A stretch of 64,000 nt of DNA, taken from positions 2,790,001 through 2,854,000 of the forward strand of contig JAAONU010000123.1 in the NCBI GenBank assembly GCA_012932295.1. Direction: 5' to 3'. Made by a program: the position numbers and the translations under genes. Under the pieces are notes generated by a model that was given only the letters and a program-made list of their open reading frames with translations, was not told where the DNA came from and searched no databases. Positions 45,601 through 56,689 of this stretch are shown one piece after another. Each line of letters opens with the position of its first letter. The first letter of the stretch is position 1. This DNA comes from Cyclina sinensis. Taxonomy: Eukaryota; Mollusca; Bivalvia; Venerida; Veneridae.

Positions 45601-48600
45601 AATATTCGAATCTGAAAATCAAATTCGAATATTCTAAAATGATTTTTTTTTCATTGATTTCATTTACATTGATTTGTTGATTTTGATAAATGTAAGCATT
45701 CTGATTCCGCAAAACCCCCAATCTGTTTGGTATTGGTTTTTTTTATTGCGTGTCAAAAGTGATCCAATTAACAACAAAATTGCAATGCATAACTGGCAGG
45801 GGCAATCGTTACGGATTACAGTTTGCCACAGGCGTAATTGTGATACCTTTTAATCTTTTGTTCATTTTAATTGGCGTCCGTTTATTTCACAAATTTTAGA
45901 CGGTTGTTTGTCACACAATATTTTAGGACGTCTTTATTGATGTAATCAAAAGATCGTTTTTTTCTTGATCAATTAATATTTTTTTTCTTTCTTTAACAGG
46001 AACCTTTACTTTATATGACATATGTTAATTATTATGTTCCCCATATTGTATATGTATAAACCTGGGCGTAATAAAGTCGAGTTGAGTTGAGTTGAGGAAA
46101 ACGAACAACCAGTCACGCTTAAAACTCTATTGGTATTACTTTTTAGTTGCCCAATCAGTAGAATAGCTCAAATATTTTCCTCTTATGAGTATATTTGAAA
46201 CAAAAACGATCCCCGCTTTATGTTTGATCATCGCTTAACAATATTGAAATAAGCTGTATGGGAAAAAAAACGAAAAACAAAAATAAAAACAAAAGAACAC
46301 AATATGCCCCTCTCTCGTGTTTGGGCTTATTTCACGCAGTTTTAATGAACGGAATATATTATGTATTATGTATTGCCAATCACTTAATAAGTATTTAAAA
46401 CTTCCATAAAACAAGCCATTTCTACGCCATTTCTAGATAATACATAGCTGTTTCCCCCGACAATAAACAGGTGATAAAACAGTACCAATGTTCGGATACC
46501 AAAATTCGGGTAACTGACTGAACTGAGAAAAAAAAAGAATATTCGAATATATTCGAATATGGCAAAGCGAATATTCGAATATTTATATTAGTATTCATTT
46601 CCCATCCCTAATAAATACGGCATATTGTTCAGAGGTAACTTACACTGGTAACACAATTTGTCTAGATTTATCAGTGTATCAACCGTTACAATTCACTGAT
46701 ACTTTGTTTGTCTACATTTCTCTACAAAATGGATAAAAAGTTTGTTTTTTCACATAAATGCAAATATTTGAGGGTTTTTTTTGGTTGTTTTTTTTTTCAA
46801 TCTATTGTATGTATTTTACATATTCAGACTGACAGTAAAATGCTGCTCCAGACAGTGGTTAATATGTTGTTGTTTTCCTAACCAATGTCAATTTCTATTT
46901 ATATATTCCTGAAATACAGGTATAGACATTCTTGCTATATTTAGTTGTACTGTATTATTTATGTACACATTAGTCAAACTGTAACAAAATAAATACTGAC
47001 TGTTTTGGATGCAAGTAAATCTGTAACCAGTTGGAATTTTTCCTGTAATGGAAGCAAATAATTATCAATTTAATTCATGCATACTACACATGCACTGTCA
47101 CTTAACATAATTTTCAATTTCATTAGGACCTGAATTTTTTCATAATCTATTTTTTAACAATCACACTTCATAATATTCAAGGTTATGTTTCTGTTATATA
47201 ACAAATAACTGCTGACAATGGCATTTTTTGTCTTAATCCATGATTTAGCCTTTTTTTCTGTTTGAAAACTTTCAAAGCAAAAATGGGCTCTTTGTTGCAA
47301 TAAATCTCTAAATCAAACTGATTTTGACAGTAGGAACAAAGTCATGTATTATGTGGAATAAAACTGCAGATAAATACTTTTGATAGTATTAATTACTTTA
47401 GATACAATAAAATCCAATAACTGTTACAAAATCTGTTTTGCCTTTAAATAAAAAAAGAATGATTCATTCAATTTTTTAAATATTCTTCATCAACTGAAGT
47501 TTAATACTTAAGTTACATTGTCTTAGATTAGACATACTGTACAGTATTTATGTGTTTCTAACTTTCTTATTTTACCAGGTTCAATGAATCTGTGCAATGT
47601 TTTGGTTATTCCTTTTTCTATACTATATTCTATCACAGCGATCTCAGCCGGTAAGTAATCTCCTTCCTCCGTCTTACACAGGTACTGAAAGTGGATGAAG
47701 TAAAACGGCTCTTTCTTCAACTCTGAAATTAGACGATAAACAAAGATGAACCTAATCAAACAAACTGCAACTGAATGAAAATAACACATTCAACAAAGAA
47801 TCTTTGGCCAGTAAAGACATTTTGTCAGGAATGAAACTTGCCATTTTACCAAAATATTTTAAGGTGATTCTACAGAAACATTATTAAGTACATTGCTGGT
47901 GCAAATATTCATGGTTTGACTCCACAAAAAACGGCATGATATTGTAAATTATTTATTCAATATTCATTTAATAATATGTGTTACAAGGTCTGAAAAGTTT
48001 TAGTAAATTTTACACGATGTGACTATTAAACATAAAATTGTACATCCAAGCAAATCAAGACTGAGGAAACATTTGTTTTTTGTTTGTTTTTATTGGAGTT
48101 TAATTAGTTGCAACCTCTTTTTAGCCTTATCCTGGTCGTCAGTCCACCTAACATGTGTTCTTGGGTATCCAAAATGTTTAATAATCAATCCTCACTTGAA
48201 TCAGAGGTGAGGAACAAATGACATTAAGATGTACTCTCCACAACAATTATCAAGGAAAATTAGCCAGCACTGGTGGTTTGAGAACCCCTGTTTTGACCAT
48301 TCCGTTCTTACCAACTCAGCAAGCTGGGCTGGCTAAGGAACATTGGATATAAAGTAAGTGTTCTACAGTTAATATGATTGGAACTTGTCCGACTTAGAAC
48401 TTTTAAACTGCAACAACCTTTTTTTTCTATATACTTAACTTTAAATACCTTTTTACTTTATCTAACAGACCAGAATCTAGAGGGGGATTGTAACAGCGGA
48501 CACATGCCAACCCCTACAGTTTGCTTAGACTTGCCCTTTAATATTGTCTTTTTAATGTTGAAAATGTAATGTTTCATCAAATACCCACAACAAAGTGTGC

Positions 48601-50774
48601 GCCCGCTCGACAAGGTGCGCCCCCACTCGACAAGGTACATTGTATCCAGTAAATATGCTAAAAAATATTCATCTATGAATGCTCTTTACCTTTACCAACA
48701 GGCCAGTTTTTAATCATGTCTTTTTTCTCTGCCATTCTTCTTTTCTCCAGCTCTGTGTACCTATCTTTGCGATGCTTAAAAATATAAACAAAATAAATGA
48801 CTGTAATACATAAATAATACAGGACATAGCGAACAGTGCGCTAGCAAAATGACAACAACATTTATTCAGCATTATGTCAACTGTTCTAATATGTGGGAGG
48901 CTTAAAGCGACTGACAGAATTTTGCTGCAAAATATTTTTCTTTAAAATTTAAGAGAATTTAATATTCTATGGGAAAACATAATATTATGCTTCTATACAC
49001 CAAGAAAACTGAAAAAAAAAGTTTTGACTTATCCGGGATTGGAACCCACCACCTTTCGGTCAGTAAAATATAGAGCGACGATCTAGACCACTGAGCCACA
49101 GTGCCTACTTGTAAGGTTGCGTCAAAATTAATCTTATAACTAAAGTATCTACCCCGTGACTAACGGGGTAAATTTTTTACTGATAAAAGTGTGTAAAACT
49201 TTATATTTTGATGTTTTTCTGTATCAAAAAATGAATCAGTAACTTAGTTTAAATATGTTCTTCACAACTGCAGCAAAAATTTCAAGATGTAAGAACATTT
49301 TCTTCTTTTTTTATCATCAGCCCATCTGTGAGTCAGTTGCTTTAATCCTTGCGATATTACCTTTTGCAAAATACCTATGCCAGTCACTGAGCTGACTCTG
49401 ATTACCGTTAAACACAGCCAATGTAACAAGAATTCAGCCAGAATATGACAGCTTTTGGTGATAAATGGCATAGATATTGATATAATATAATACGGACACT
49501 CTTAGTGTTTCCAAAATTTAAGCAAGTATTCGATGTCAGTGGTAATAAAAAACTAATGTAATTTAAACTGGAAAATATTTATGGAGAAATCCTCAAACTC
49601 AGATGGCAGTTGTCAATATTTGTAAAGAAAGAATTCATCTCAAAGTTCTGTTGTTGCTGTAATAAAACTGAAAATAGCTGAGAGGAAATACAGTACTACA
49701 TACTGCAATGATGTTTCCAACATTATCTACTCTGTATGCATCTCCTGCGCGACCCCGTAACTTGGCCTTTTCACGTCTGGCCATTTCCTCAAATCTCTGC
49801 TTCTCTTTATCTGGAAGTAGCTGAAAATATCTAAAGTACTTGAATAACATAATCAGGTTAGGGTAATTATTTGTATTTTTGAGTACTGAATAGTGCCTGT
49901 TCAGGCTGTTGTCCTCTAGAATAAAGTCATAAGGATAGGTATTGAAAAATGTTTTTGTTTTTTCATTACTAAGAGACATCTGATTCAATGTTTTGTAACT
50001 ATGCAAGATTATTCCTTCTGGTCATTACTGTTGTGCTGCTAAGTTTGGTTTGGTTTTACTGGGGTTTAACGCCAGTTTAACAGCTAAGGTCACATCCCGG
50101 CGGTCAGTCCACCTAACCAGTGTTCATGGGTATCCAACCAGTTTACTAACCAATTTCTCTGCAAGTGACTGACTACTTCCTCACTTGCTTCTGAGGTGAG
50201 GGACAAATGACCTTTAGATGCATTGTCTGAGATCAATTATCATGGAGAAATTTTGCGGGTTATCTGCCCTTTAGAAATGGTGTCACATTCTGATAGTGAA
50301 CATGTATTCTATAATTGAAGTGAATAGCTTTGACAGTTTCTGAGAAATGGACCCTAACAAAAAGGTTAACCAACGCTGACACGGACGAGAGGGTCATGAC
50401 AACAGCTCCACTTTTTTTCTTCCAAAAGTGGAGCTAAAAATGTTTTGAATATATTTTCCCCAAAGGCAATTTTTTTGATGGATGTTTACAAGCTGCTGTC
50501 TTGTACATTACAATATTACTACAGAAATACAGATGAGAGCAAACACTATACTGATTTATTCCAAAAACTGCTTTAAAACCCTTTGGTACTGTTGCCACAA
50601 TGAAGCTTTTTGTATTCTGTAGCTCTTTTGGATTTTTCTTACCTTCCATCTTGGATGTGCAATAGGGACAACATCTGCCATCCCATTTGGAAAAACACGT
50701 CCTTCTCTCCTTAACTGCGGCTCCAATTCCTTCATAAAGAAGTAGAAAGCATTTCTTTGAGGCTTTTTTGGCAT
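39211..50774 (-). CDS. MAEL: Maelstrom (piRNA-pathway HMG/MAEL-domain protein)
   Basis: Fourteen coding exons read right to left with matching phases: 50774-50643, 49820-49704, 48774-48690, 47722-47576, 45528-45395, 44991-44783, 44316-44254, 43763-43580, 42644-42587, 42275-42126, 41248-41166, 40202-39938, 39575-39480 and 39248-39211. They total 1761 nt, about 586 residues and a TGA stop. Maelstrom acts in germ cells in piRNA-guided transposon silencing, in nuage and nucleus. Residues 1-75 form the N-terminal HMG box and about 110-340 the MAEL domain (RNase H-like fold). The tail is Pro/Gln/Gly-rich with four GRG motifs. The ATG is at 50774 (MPKKPQRNAFYFF, typical of family N-termini). Exon 3 has two adjacent GTAAAG donors (ending 48696 or 48690), both in frame. 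The exon begins at 50790 after an acceptor, so a non-coding first exon lies upstream. Confidence 0.93.
40454..40710. mobile_element. 257-bp MITE with 20-bp inverted ends, mael intron
   Basis: The left end CAGGCGCGTAGCTAGCCTAT and the right end ATAGGCAGCTACGCGCCTG are inverted repeats. They are flanked by GATGA on both sides (40449-40453 and 40711-40715), a plausible 5-bp target-site duplication. The interior also holds a GGGGGCATGCCCCC palindrome (about 40509-40522). It has no transposase. Confidence 0.8.
41505..41990 (+). mobile_element. Two adjacent SINE-like repeats, mael intron
   Basis: The first (41505-41755) begins TGTGGCCTAGTGGTTCAGGC with an AAGGTTCAAGTTC B-box-like word. The second (41780-41990) contains TTGTTTCCTTGAGCAAGAAACTTTAC, a degraded form of the TGTCCTTGGGCAAGACACTTT tail motif found in many invertebrate SINEs. 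Neither encodes protein. Confidence 0.5.
43011..43375. repeat. 15-16 bp minisatellite, about 23 units
   Basis: The unit AGTCAGATTTTGGTTA recurs with variants (AGTCAGATTTCAGTTC) through the whole block, in the mael intron between exons 8 and 9. It produces an open frame on the plus strand full of SDFG/VRFW-like repeats that is not a gene. Confidence 0.85.
43580..47722 (-). CDS. MAEL: mael exons 4-8: MAEL domain
   Basis: Exon 4 has KKEPFYFIHFQYLC and LPAEIAVIEYSIEKG, with Glu about 138 as the expected first residue of the family's conserved E-C-H-C set. Exon 5 has HRFIEPG continuing into HRIPVENFEKA. Exon 6 has EAVEYCLDWIHMKA and SDWDYDRNTK. Exon 7 has C-E-Y-H...D-C (Cys 276, His 279, Cys 287), completing the set. 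Exon 8 has YAISDGLCEAFDVQLTKNHL and the start of the tail. The E-C-H-C pattern is known for MAEL domains from animals; the catalytic DEDD acids of related exonucleases are not expected. Confidence 0.92.
45560..46610. mobile_element. 1051-bp non-autonomous hAT-like element, mael intron
   Basis: The element runs from TAGGGATGGGAACGAATGTT to ATTCATTTCCCATCCCTA. Exact 8-bp direct repeats ATAAATAC flank it (45552-45559 and 46611-46618). Arrays of palindromic CGAATATTCG lie just inside each end. An 8-bp target-site duplication with short TIRs is the hAT signature. No transposase frame is present. It sits in the intron between mael exons 4 and 5. Confidence 0.85.
46619..47520. other. mael intron, nothing recognised
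   Basis: AT-rich intron sequence to the right of the hAT-like element; no repeat, RNA gene or exon is seen. Confidence 0.45.
48065..48315 (+). repeat. Dispersed repeat copy (family of 50040-50300)
   Basis: It shares TTATTGGAGTTTAA, CGTCAGTCCACCTAAC, TGGGTATCCAA, GAGGTGAGGAACAAATGACAT and TTATCAAGGAAAATT with 50050-50270, in the same orientation. Confidence 0.55.
48690..50774 (-). CDS. MAEL: mael exons 1-3: HMG box and linker
   Basis: Exon 1 encodes RNAFYFFMKELEPQLRREG and VVPIAHPRWK. Exon 2 continues LLPDKEKQRFEEMARREKAK, the third HMG helix. Exon 3 gives a basic linker (HRKDRYTELEKRRMAEKKDM) ending NWPVG. The box follows the Maelstrom pattern (aromatic FYFF, P..W, EK..F.EMAR), distinct from canonical HMGB DNA-binding boxes. 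A dispersed repeat (50040-50300) and a tRNA-like SINE (48985-49175) lie in the introns. Confidence 0.92.
48985..49175 (-). mobile_element. tRNA-derived SINE-like copy, minus strand, mael intron
   Basis: The minus strand reads GCACTGTGGCTCAGTGGTCTAG as A-box region and GGTGGGTTCCAATCC as B-box region, tRNA-like over about 75 bases. A body with GTTAGTCACGGGGTAGATAC follows. The head does not fold as a full tRNA, so it is called a SINE rather than a tRNA gene. Confidence 0.6.
50040..50300 (+). repeat. Dispersed repeat with TGGGGTTTAACGCC head
   Basis: It starts TTGGTTTTACTGGGGTTTAA and continues CGGCGGTCAGTCCACCTAAC, TGGGTATCCAACCAGTTTAC and GAGGTGAGGGACAAATGACC. Two more copies lie at 48065-48315 and, inverted, at 28200-28385. 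It is likely a SINE-like family; I do not know a name. Confidence 0.6.
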
Positions 50775-50790
50775 CTTTCCTCTCAACTAT

Positions 50791-51895
50791 CTGTAAAGCA
50801 AAAGTCAGCTATTAAGTAAATGCTGATTTGCAAAATCACAATAGATCAGTTTATAAATATAATAAGCTTAATACTTTACAGCAAATGAAGCATTCTACAG
50901 GTTTTCAGGTACAACTTGTAAAGTTGTTGTTAAATCACTACATTCTTACAAAAAAAGTATCTTGTAATTTCAATGGAAAAATTATTTATGGTTGAAACAC
51001 TGTCATGAGATATTTGCATAAATCCTTGCAAATCTAAGGTGAGGCAGCTGGAATCTGGACATTTGACCCCTTGACATTTTCTCCCCAGTCTTTAAATGTA
51101 TCATTTGACATTTGCCCCCAAGGTGAAATATCACCTTGACATTGACAGTAGAAAAATTACCATAGACATTCCCTCCCCTCCCCAGTAGAAATATTACCAA
51201 GATAGGCTCTCTGTTGATTGACCATGTTTTGTATTTTAAAAAGGAAACACAGTCTAAGTTAACATGTTTATTCATAAAGAAATTTCACACATATCATAAT
51301 GCTTATTTATTTTACATTCAGAGACTGTTAATTTGCAGTTATTCCTTTCAACTTAAAGTATATTAATATCCTATTAATTATTCCTAAGTTCAGTTACTAT
51401 ATTACAATGAACAAAACATTCAAAAATCAAATGAGACATTACCTAACATTACAAAATCTTAAACATTTGTAACTGTTTTATTAAACAATTAAACTGTTTT
51501 TACACTGTGTAACTTGCTAGACCAAAAGCATGTGGAAAGCTAGAATGAAGTTTCTATTGTATCACAGATGATGTTAACTTTATTTTGTGAATATCTTTTA
51601 GTTATATTGTCTGAAATTTTTTTTATGTATGGTGTTTGATGCAATAAATATTATGGTATTTTTTAATTTCTACTTTATCTGTTAAAACTTTTATACTAGA
51701 TCAGGTGAAAAGGTGTCATATCTATGATCAGTTGCAAAAAGGTGCTTTAGTGTTGTCACATTTAATAATTTGCTGTTAATCCTTACAAAAGTATTAACAA
51801 AGTATACAACAGTGTTTTTGACATCCTGTTTTTTTGCTGTGAAACAACTTTACAGTTAGAAAATGAGGGCTCGTTCTCCAAAACTAAAATCATTC
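50791..51895. other. Region upstream of the first mael coding exon
   Basis: It begins with the acceptor for the first coding exon (minus strand, TTTACAG at 50797-50791), so a first non-coding exon and the promoter should lie to the right of 50797. No candidate donor can be chosen with confidence in this AT-rich DNA. Confidence 0.35.
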
Positions 51896-51899
51896 TCTT

Positions 51900-52131
51900 T
51901 CTCTGAGTTTATTTATTGCCCATATGACCGACGCTCCCTGCAGAGGTTAGTTATTTTACATTGTGGGGGATAGTACAAGATACAGAAAGCATCCCATTCC
52001 AGAGACACCCCTGGTCCTTTTCCAGGCTCAGGGTATAGTATTGGTTTAACGTCTTAAGTGCAGGAGAGGGAGATTGATCTAGCAACCCCTGAGTTACCAG
52101 TCAGTGTGTTACCACTGGACCACTGATCTTT
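51900..52131 (-). mobile_element. SINE copy, minus strand
   Basis: Same family as 36058-36380. The tail is TTTATTGCCCATATGACCGACG..CCCT, then CATCCCATTCCAGAGACACC, GTTTAACGTCTTAAG and a tRNA-like head with GGTCCAGTGGTAACACACTG (minus strand). Confidence 0.7.
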
Positions 52132-52309
52132 CCCTAAAATCATTCAAACTGCATTGGTCTTATTAATTTCTGATGTTCTTGGTTAGTAAATCACAGGTGC
52201 TTAATTCCCTAATAGCATTTCATTATGTGATTCCACGATCATACTGGGATGTTACTTCCAAGAAAAAGTGAAATTCAGAACACATCAGTAAGATAAAGCA
52301 GGCTTTTCT

Positions 52310-52430
52310 TATGCAGGAGGGCTTTTGTCCCTGTAAACTTGATGAGAAGGCTTTTATCTTCCCAGTAAATTTTACGGGAGGATTTTGTCCACCTTGTCAT
52401 TTTTTGATTGGAAGGCTTTTGTCCTACATC
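52310..52430. repeat. Solo end of the GGACAAAAGCC inverted-array family
   Basis: Four copies of GGAGGGCTTTTGTCC-like text lie at about 52317, 52347, 52376 and 52409. The GTCCACCTTGTCATTTTTTGATTGGA context is identical in style to 30362-30386. Only the right-arm orientation is present. Confidence 0.55.
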
Positions 52431-52919
52431 TGGTTCTCCTGTCTCCTGCGATGGTCATACTCATAACAGAAGCACAAAGTCCAGTTAGATATTCTGGGTC
52501 TGTATTTGATAATGATCTTTGTGGTTGTCTTGCTTTTAATTTCATTATACAAAAGGTTAATTTTAGAATTAAATTCCTGTATAGGCCAAGTAACTGTTTG
52601 AATTTCTGCATTCAAGCATGTGTTTATTTATGAAATACAGCACCCTAAACATAGCAGTTTTGAAATAAATACAGTAATTCAGTGACCAACAATGTACCGA
52701 ATTTCGGGTGCAATCAGTGCTTAAAGACTTGATAAAAACACTAAACATGACTTGCATCACACTCTACATGTACATTGTACTTGGACGATATTGGGATATG
52801 GACATAAGTTTTCTGACCTTCTCTTAATATTAACTTCAAAATGGAAGATTAAATACTGTGCTTTCTTCGAACTGAGACAGATTTTTAACCAAAAAAAAAA
52901 AACAAACGAAAAACATTAA

Positions 52920-53325
52920 GTTGTTGTCTTTTACTCCTCCGCTTGCAAAGAAAACTTCTGTTGTTGAATAAAAAAAAAAATAGATATTATAAAAGGTCAA
53001 TGTTTCTTCTTTCTTGAAATTTTTTTATTTTAATATCAGTCCTTTTTTGACGAAAAATACCGATGTTTTTGTAAACTAGCCGTAGGTGTGAGAATTGCAT
53101 GCCAACTTACCGCTTACCAACGACAGATATTTACCAAAAAAGAGTTGTTGTCTTTTACTCATTTGCTTGAAAGAAAAACTTCCCTTGTGGAAGTAAAAAA
53201 GTAGAAATAAAACAGGTCAATGTTTCTTCCTTCTTTCAAATTTTTAAAATTAGCCAATTATTGAAAAAATACCGATGTTTTTGTAAACTAGTTGCGGGCT
53301 TACATGTCAACTTTCTGCTATGCAT
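52920..53325. repeat. 224-bp tandem duplication, diverged
   Basis: Copy 1 starts GTTGTTGTCTTTTACTCCTC (52920) and copy 2 GTTGTTGTCTTTTACTCATT (53144). Both carry GTCAATGTTTCTTC and AAAATACCGATGTTTTTGTAAACTAG. Copy 2 is shortened near its end. Confidence 0.75.
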
Positions 53326-54275
53326 TCCACAGGTGTTTGGCACATATCTATGATAGTATTTAGCAGTACCTAGTCATTCCTGGACATACATTCTCCTCAT
53401 TTGCAATAATATAGATTAAAAAAATAAAAGGTAAGTAAGTCCTAAACGGGGCATTTACAAAGCCTTCACTTTTAAGTTTTCTCCCTTTATGTAATCTAAA
53501 TATTTCGCGATAAATCAAACGGGGATCAGTAGCAGGGTCATTTACCTTCACGAACATCCCATACACTATGTACTGCAATTAAGCATCGAGAGACAGAAGC
53601 GGGAAGTTTCATGATTTCATTGCCGAAACGCTTACTCGGAACAGTAGACGTTAATCAAATGTCTGATATTTTGCCTTTTATTGCAAAATTCTACGGTAAA
53701 CTGCTTAGTTTTCATGGAAAATGCATTGTCATTCGATAAGTTTACTTAAAACAAAGTCATATGTATCCATTCACATTAACAATATCTTTTCACAAGTACA
53801 TAATCAGTTTAATTCTTCACTCCACTATCTCATCTTTTTTCGCATCGGCCATTACATTTTACAACTGCGAAATTTGAAACCAATCATTTCATTGGACGAT
53901 GGATACACACCTCCGGTTAAATTAACGCCTACTGTTCCAAGTAAGCATTTTGGCTGAAAAACTTTTAAACTTTCGGCTGCTGTGGCTTTATGCTATATGC
54001 CAGTGTATTATGTATGGCATATTTGTGAACGTAAATGACCCTGCTACCGATCGCCGCCAAGTTTTTCTACAAATATTGAGTATGAAGTAGGGGAGAGAAC
54101 ATAGAAGTGAGGGCTTCGTAAATGCCCGGTTTCAAGACTTATTTACCTTTTCTATTTTCAGAGTATATATACAATATTTAAGGTGGAAACTTGTATAGGA
54201 ATGACAAGATACTCCTTATATAATCCTAGGTATGTGCCAAACACCTGTGATGCATTCGATAAAGATAATTATCGA
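53310..54275. repeat. Long imperfect inverted repeat with conserved reading frame
   Basis: The left arm (about 53310-53660, minus strand) and the right arm (about 53918-54275, plus strand) match over about 350 bp around a spacer of about 257 bp. Both read outward as YG(M/I)FV(K/N)VNDPATD and later SEGFVNA(P/R)F. The left-arm frame is open across 53578-53360; the right arm has a stop after about 26 codons. I do not recognise the peptide. It may be a duplicated exon, a transposon fragment or an old palindromic element. Confidence 0.55.
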
Positions 54276-54774
54276 TCGATTTTCCATTATAGGATATACA
54301 GGTTAACGCGCAACAGCATATTTTGGTTATTAATGAAACAGATAAGAAGTGTCCATTCCCTCTCAATTAAGGCCCTGGTGATATTAAAGGTGATATTTTA
54401 CAGCCCCTCAGTTCTCCATGAGACAATGCAGACAAAATTTTAGTATTTACTGTGATATGTCAACTACAGATTTAACTCGATTTTTGAAGCTAGGTGAATT
54501 CAACATGTATATGCTCAATTATTTTAATTGTTTGTCATTCTGACAGCAATATATATCAAAATAATGCAGTTTATCAAAAATGTCTTGTCCGAAATCATGT
54601 ACATTTTTTCAACGGCACTGTTGCTTGCCCTTAATTGACAGTTGTGTTACACGAAAATAACATTCTTATCAAATATCTTTGTTGAATTGCACTTAGATGC
54701 ACTCACAAAAGTGATTAGGAGATGGGTAATTTCGTTATTGCCAGTGTTAGTTGTTTGGTTAGTTTATTTCCTTC

Positions 54775-56675
54775 CCGTACAATTACGGACAAAACGGACC
54801 ATAGGACAAAACGGACCAGACGAAACGGACCACATTATGAGACGAAACGGACCATATCCTGTGACGAAACGGACCATCATAGAAATCTAAAAATATTTCT
54901 TACTCCATAATTACTATTTATTGGCTTCCATCCTGAAGTGTTTTCAAGTATGTAGTATACTTATAAGATAAGGTCCAGATGACATCCCACCTAGGTTACT
55001 CAAAGAGCTACACACAGATATAGTACCAATCCTCAAAACCATATTCCAAAGGTCACTTAAATTTACACGGGTATGCTTCGTAAGGATTGGAAACACGCCA
55101 TCATCACCCCAGCATACAGAAAAGGGTCAAAATCAAAACGTAGCAACTCAAGACCAATATCACTCGCATGTATAGCATCATATTATTGGAACATATTATT
55201 GTTTCAAATATGATGCATTACTTTGACAAACACAACATACTTTGCCCCAAGCAACATAGATTCAGGTCAAAACATAGCTGTGAGACACAGCTCATCGGCT
55301 TCACACAAGAAATAGCTGACAACCTAGATCAAGGTCAACAAACTGATGTCTTTGTCACGGACTTCAGTAAAACTTTAGACAAAGTAGACCACCACAAACT
55401 CATACACAAGCTGAAACACATGGGGTTCATCCACACATCTGTTCATGGATACATAAACTTTTTCAAAAACAGATCACAACAAGTATTAGTGGAAAACAAG
55501 GTCTCTGACAGGCTCCCTGTGCTTTCTGGTGTCCCGCAGTGATCGGTCTTAGGTCCGTGCCTCTTTCTCGCATACATCAATGACCTATCAGGAAGTGTCA
55601 CTAGCCGGGTGCCTCTATTTACGGACGACACCATAGTTTATTTAACAAATAAATCACAAGCATCTGCACAAACCTAACAAAATGATTTGCACAATCTTGA
55701 AATATGGGAAAAAGAATGGTCAATGTAATTCAATCATGACAAGCATGAAGTATTCAGAATACATAGGAAAAAGAAACCGGTCATCTTTCCCTACACCCTA
55801 CATAGCACTATACTGAAAACCACAGAAAATGCAAAATACTAAGGAGTTACTATAAGTAGTAACCTGAACTGGTCATCCCACATAACATCACAAACAAAGC
55901 AAAAACAGCTTAAGATTCATCAGACAAAATGTAAAACACAAAACAAACAACTCAAAGAAGCAGCATACAAAACATATGTAAGATCACAGGTCGAATACTG
56001 CTCAACCATATAGCACCCACGGCAAAAATATCTCACTTATAGAATAGAAATGGTCCAGAGGTCAGCTGTAAGGTACGTTCATAATGATAACCACTATACA
56101 AGCAGTGTAACAAACATGATTAAGGAACTAAAACGGGCAACATTAGAACAAAGGCGAAAACATGCCAGCCTGGTCATGCTACACAAAATAAAAAAAACAA
56201 ACAAGTCAATGTCGATCACAATTACCTGAATAACACAACAAACAACAAATTCCTCACTCCGCAATCAATTCTTATAGATTTTAAACATTCAAAATAAATG
56301 ATTAAGTAAGATCTTTACTAAAATCTTGTTTTCTGTGTTATTATCTTTAATAATTTTAATGTTCCTGACACGCGCCTGCCTAGTATAGTCAGTGTTGACT
56401 TCTGGCAGTAATAAGTTGAAGTTGAAGTATATTGTACTGTTTAGTGTAGCTCAGTACATGTATTTACCATACACTTTAACATCCTGGCAGTTGTTAACAA
56501 ACTTAAAGTAGTCAGATTTCCAACCTAGCTTGAATTTCAGGATAGTTCGTTCGTTTCTCGACTTGGTCCATTTTGTCTCATTATGTGTTCCGTTTGTTCG
56601 TTTCGTCTAGTCTGGTGAAGGGGCAGGTAATCCAGACTACGTTTCGACAGATGGTCCGTTTCGTCTGTCACCATA
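54775..56675. mobile_element. Composite: inverted CGAAACGGACC arrays around a LINE fragment
   Basis: The left array (54785-54875) has about five copies of GAC(G/A)AAACGGACCA. The right array (56550-56670) has the inverse (GGTCCGTTTCGTCTG, GGTCCATTTTGTCTCATTAT). The segment ACATTATGAGACGAAACGGACC on the left pairs with ACATAATGAGACAAAATGGACC on the right. The interior is mostly a broken non-LTR reverse transcriptase. Either the retrotransposon fragment inserted into an inverted-end element or the ends captured it. Confidence 0.5.
54970..56285 (+). pseudogene. Broken non-LTR (jockey/CR1-like) reverse transcriptase
   Basis: Translated pieces in shifting frames include GPDDIPPRLLKEL, DWKHAIITPAYRKGS, SRPISL, a QHRFRSKHSCETQL block and FVTDFSKTLDKVDHHKL (palm region). 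A SGVPQ|stop|SVLGP block follows, with the stop at 55540-55542. FTDD in place of FADD is at 55618-55629. Further stops occur at about 55675, 55727 and 55840. These motifs follow the reverse-transcriptase order of non-LTR retrotransposons. No intact frame over 125 codons remains, and no endonuclease domain is seen upstream. Dead copy. Confidence 0.85.
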
Positions 56676-56689
56676 CAGGGTATAACTTA

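Noticed and set aside
50556..50786. mael start at 50786
   Set aside because: The codon there is TTG; the ATG at 50774 gives the family-typical N-terminus and lies just after the splice acceptor.
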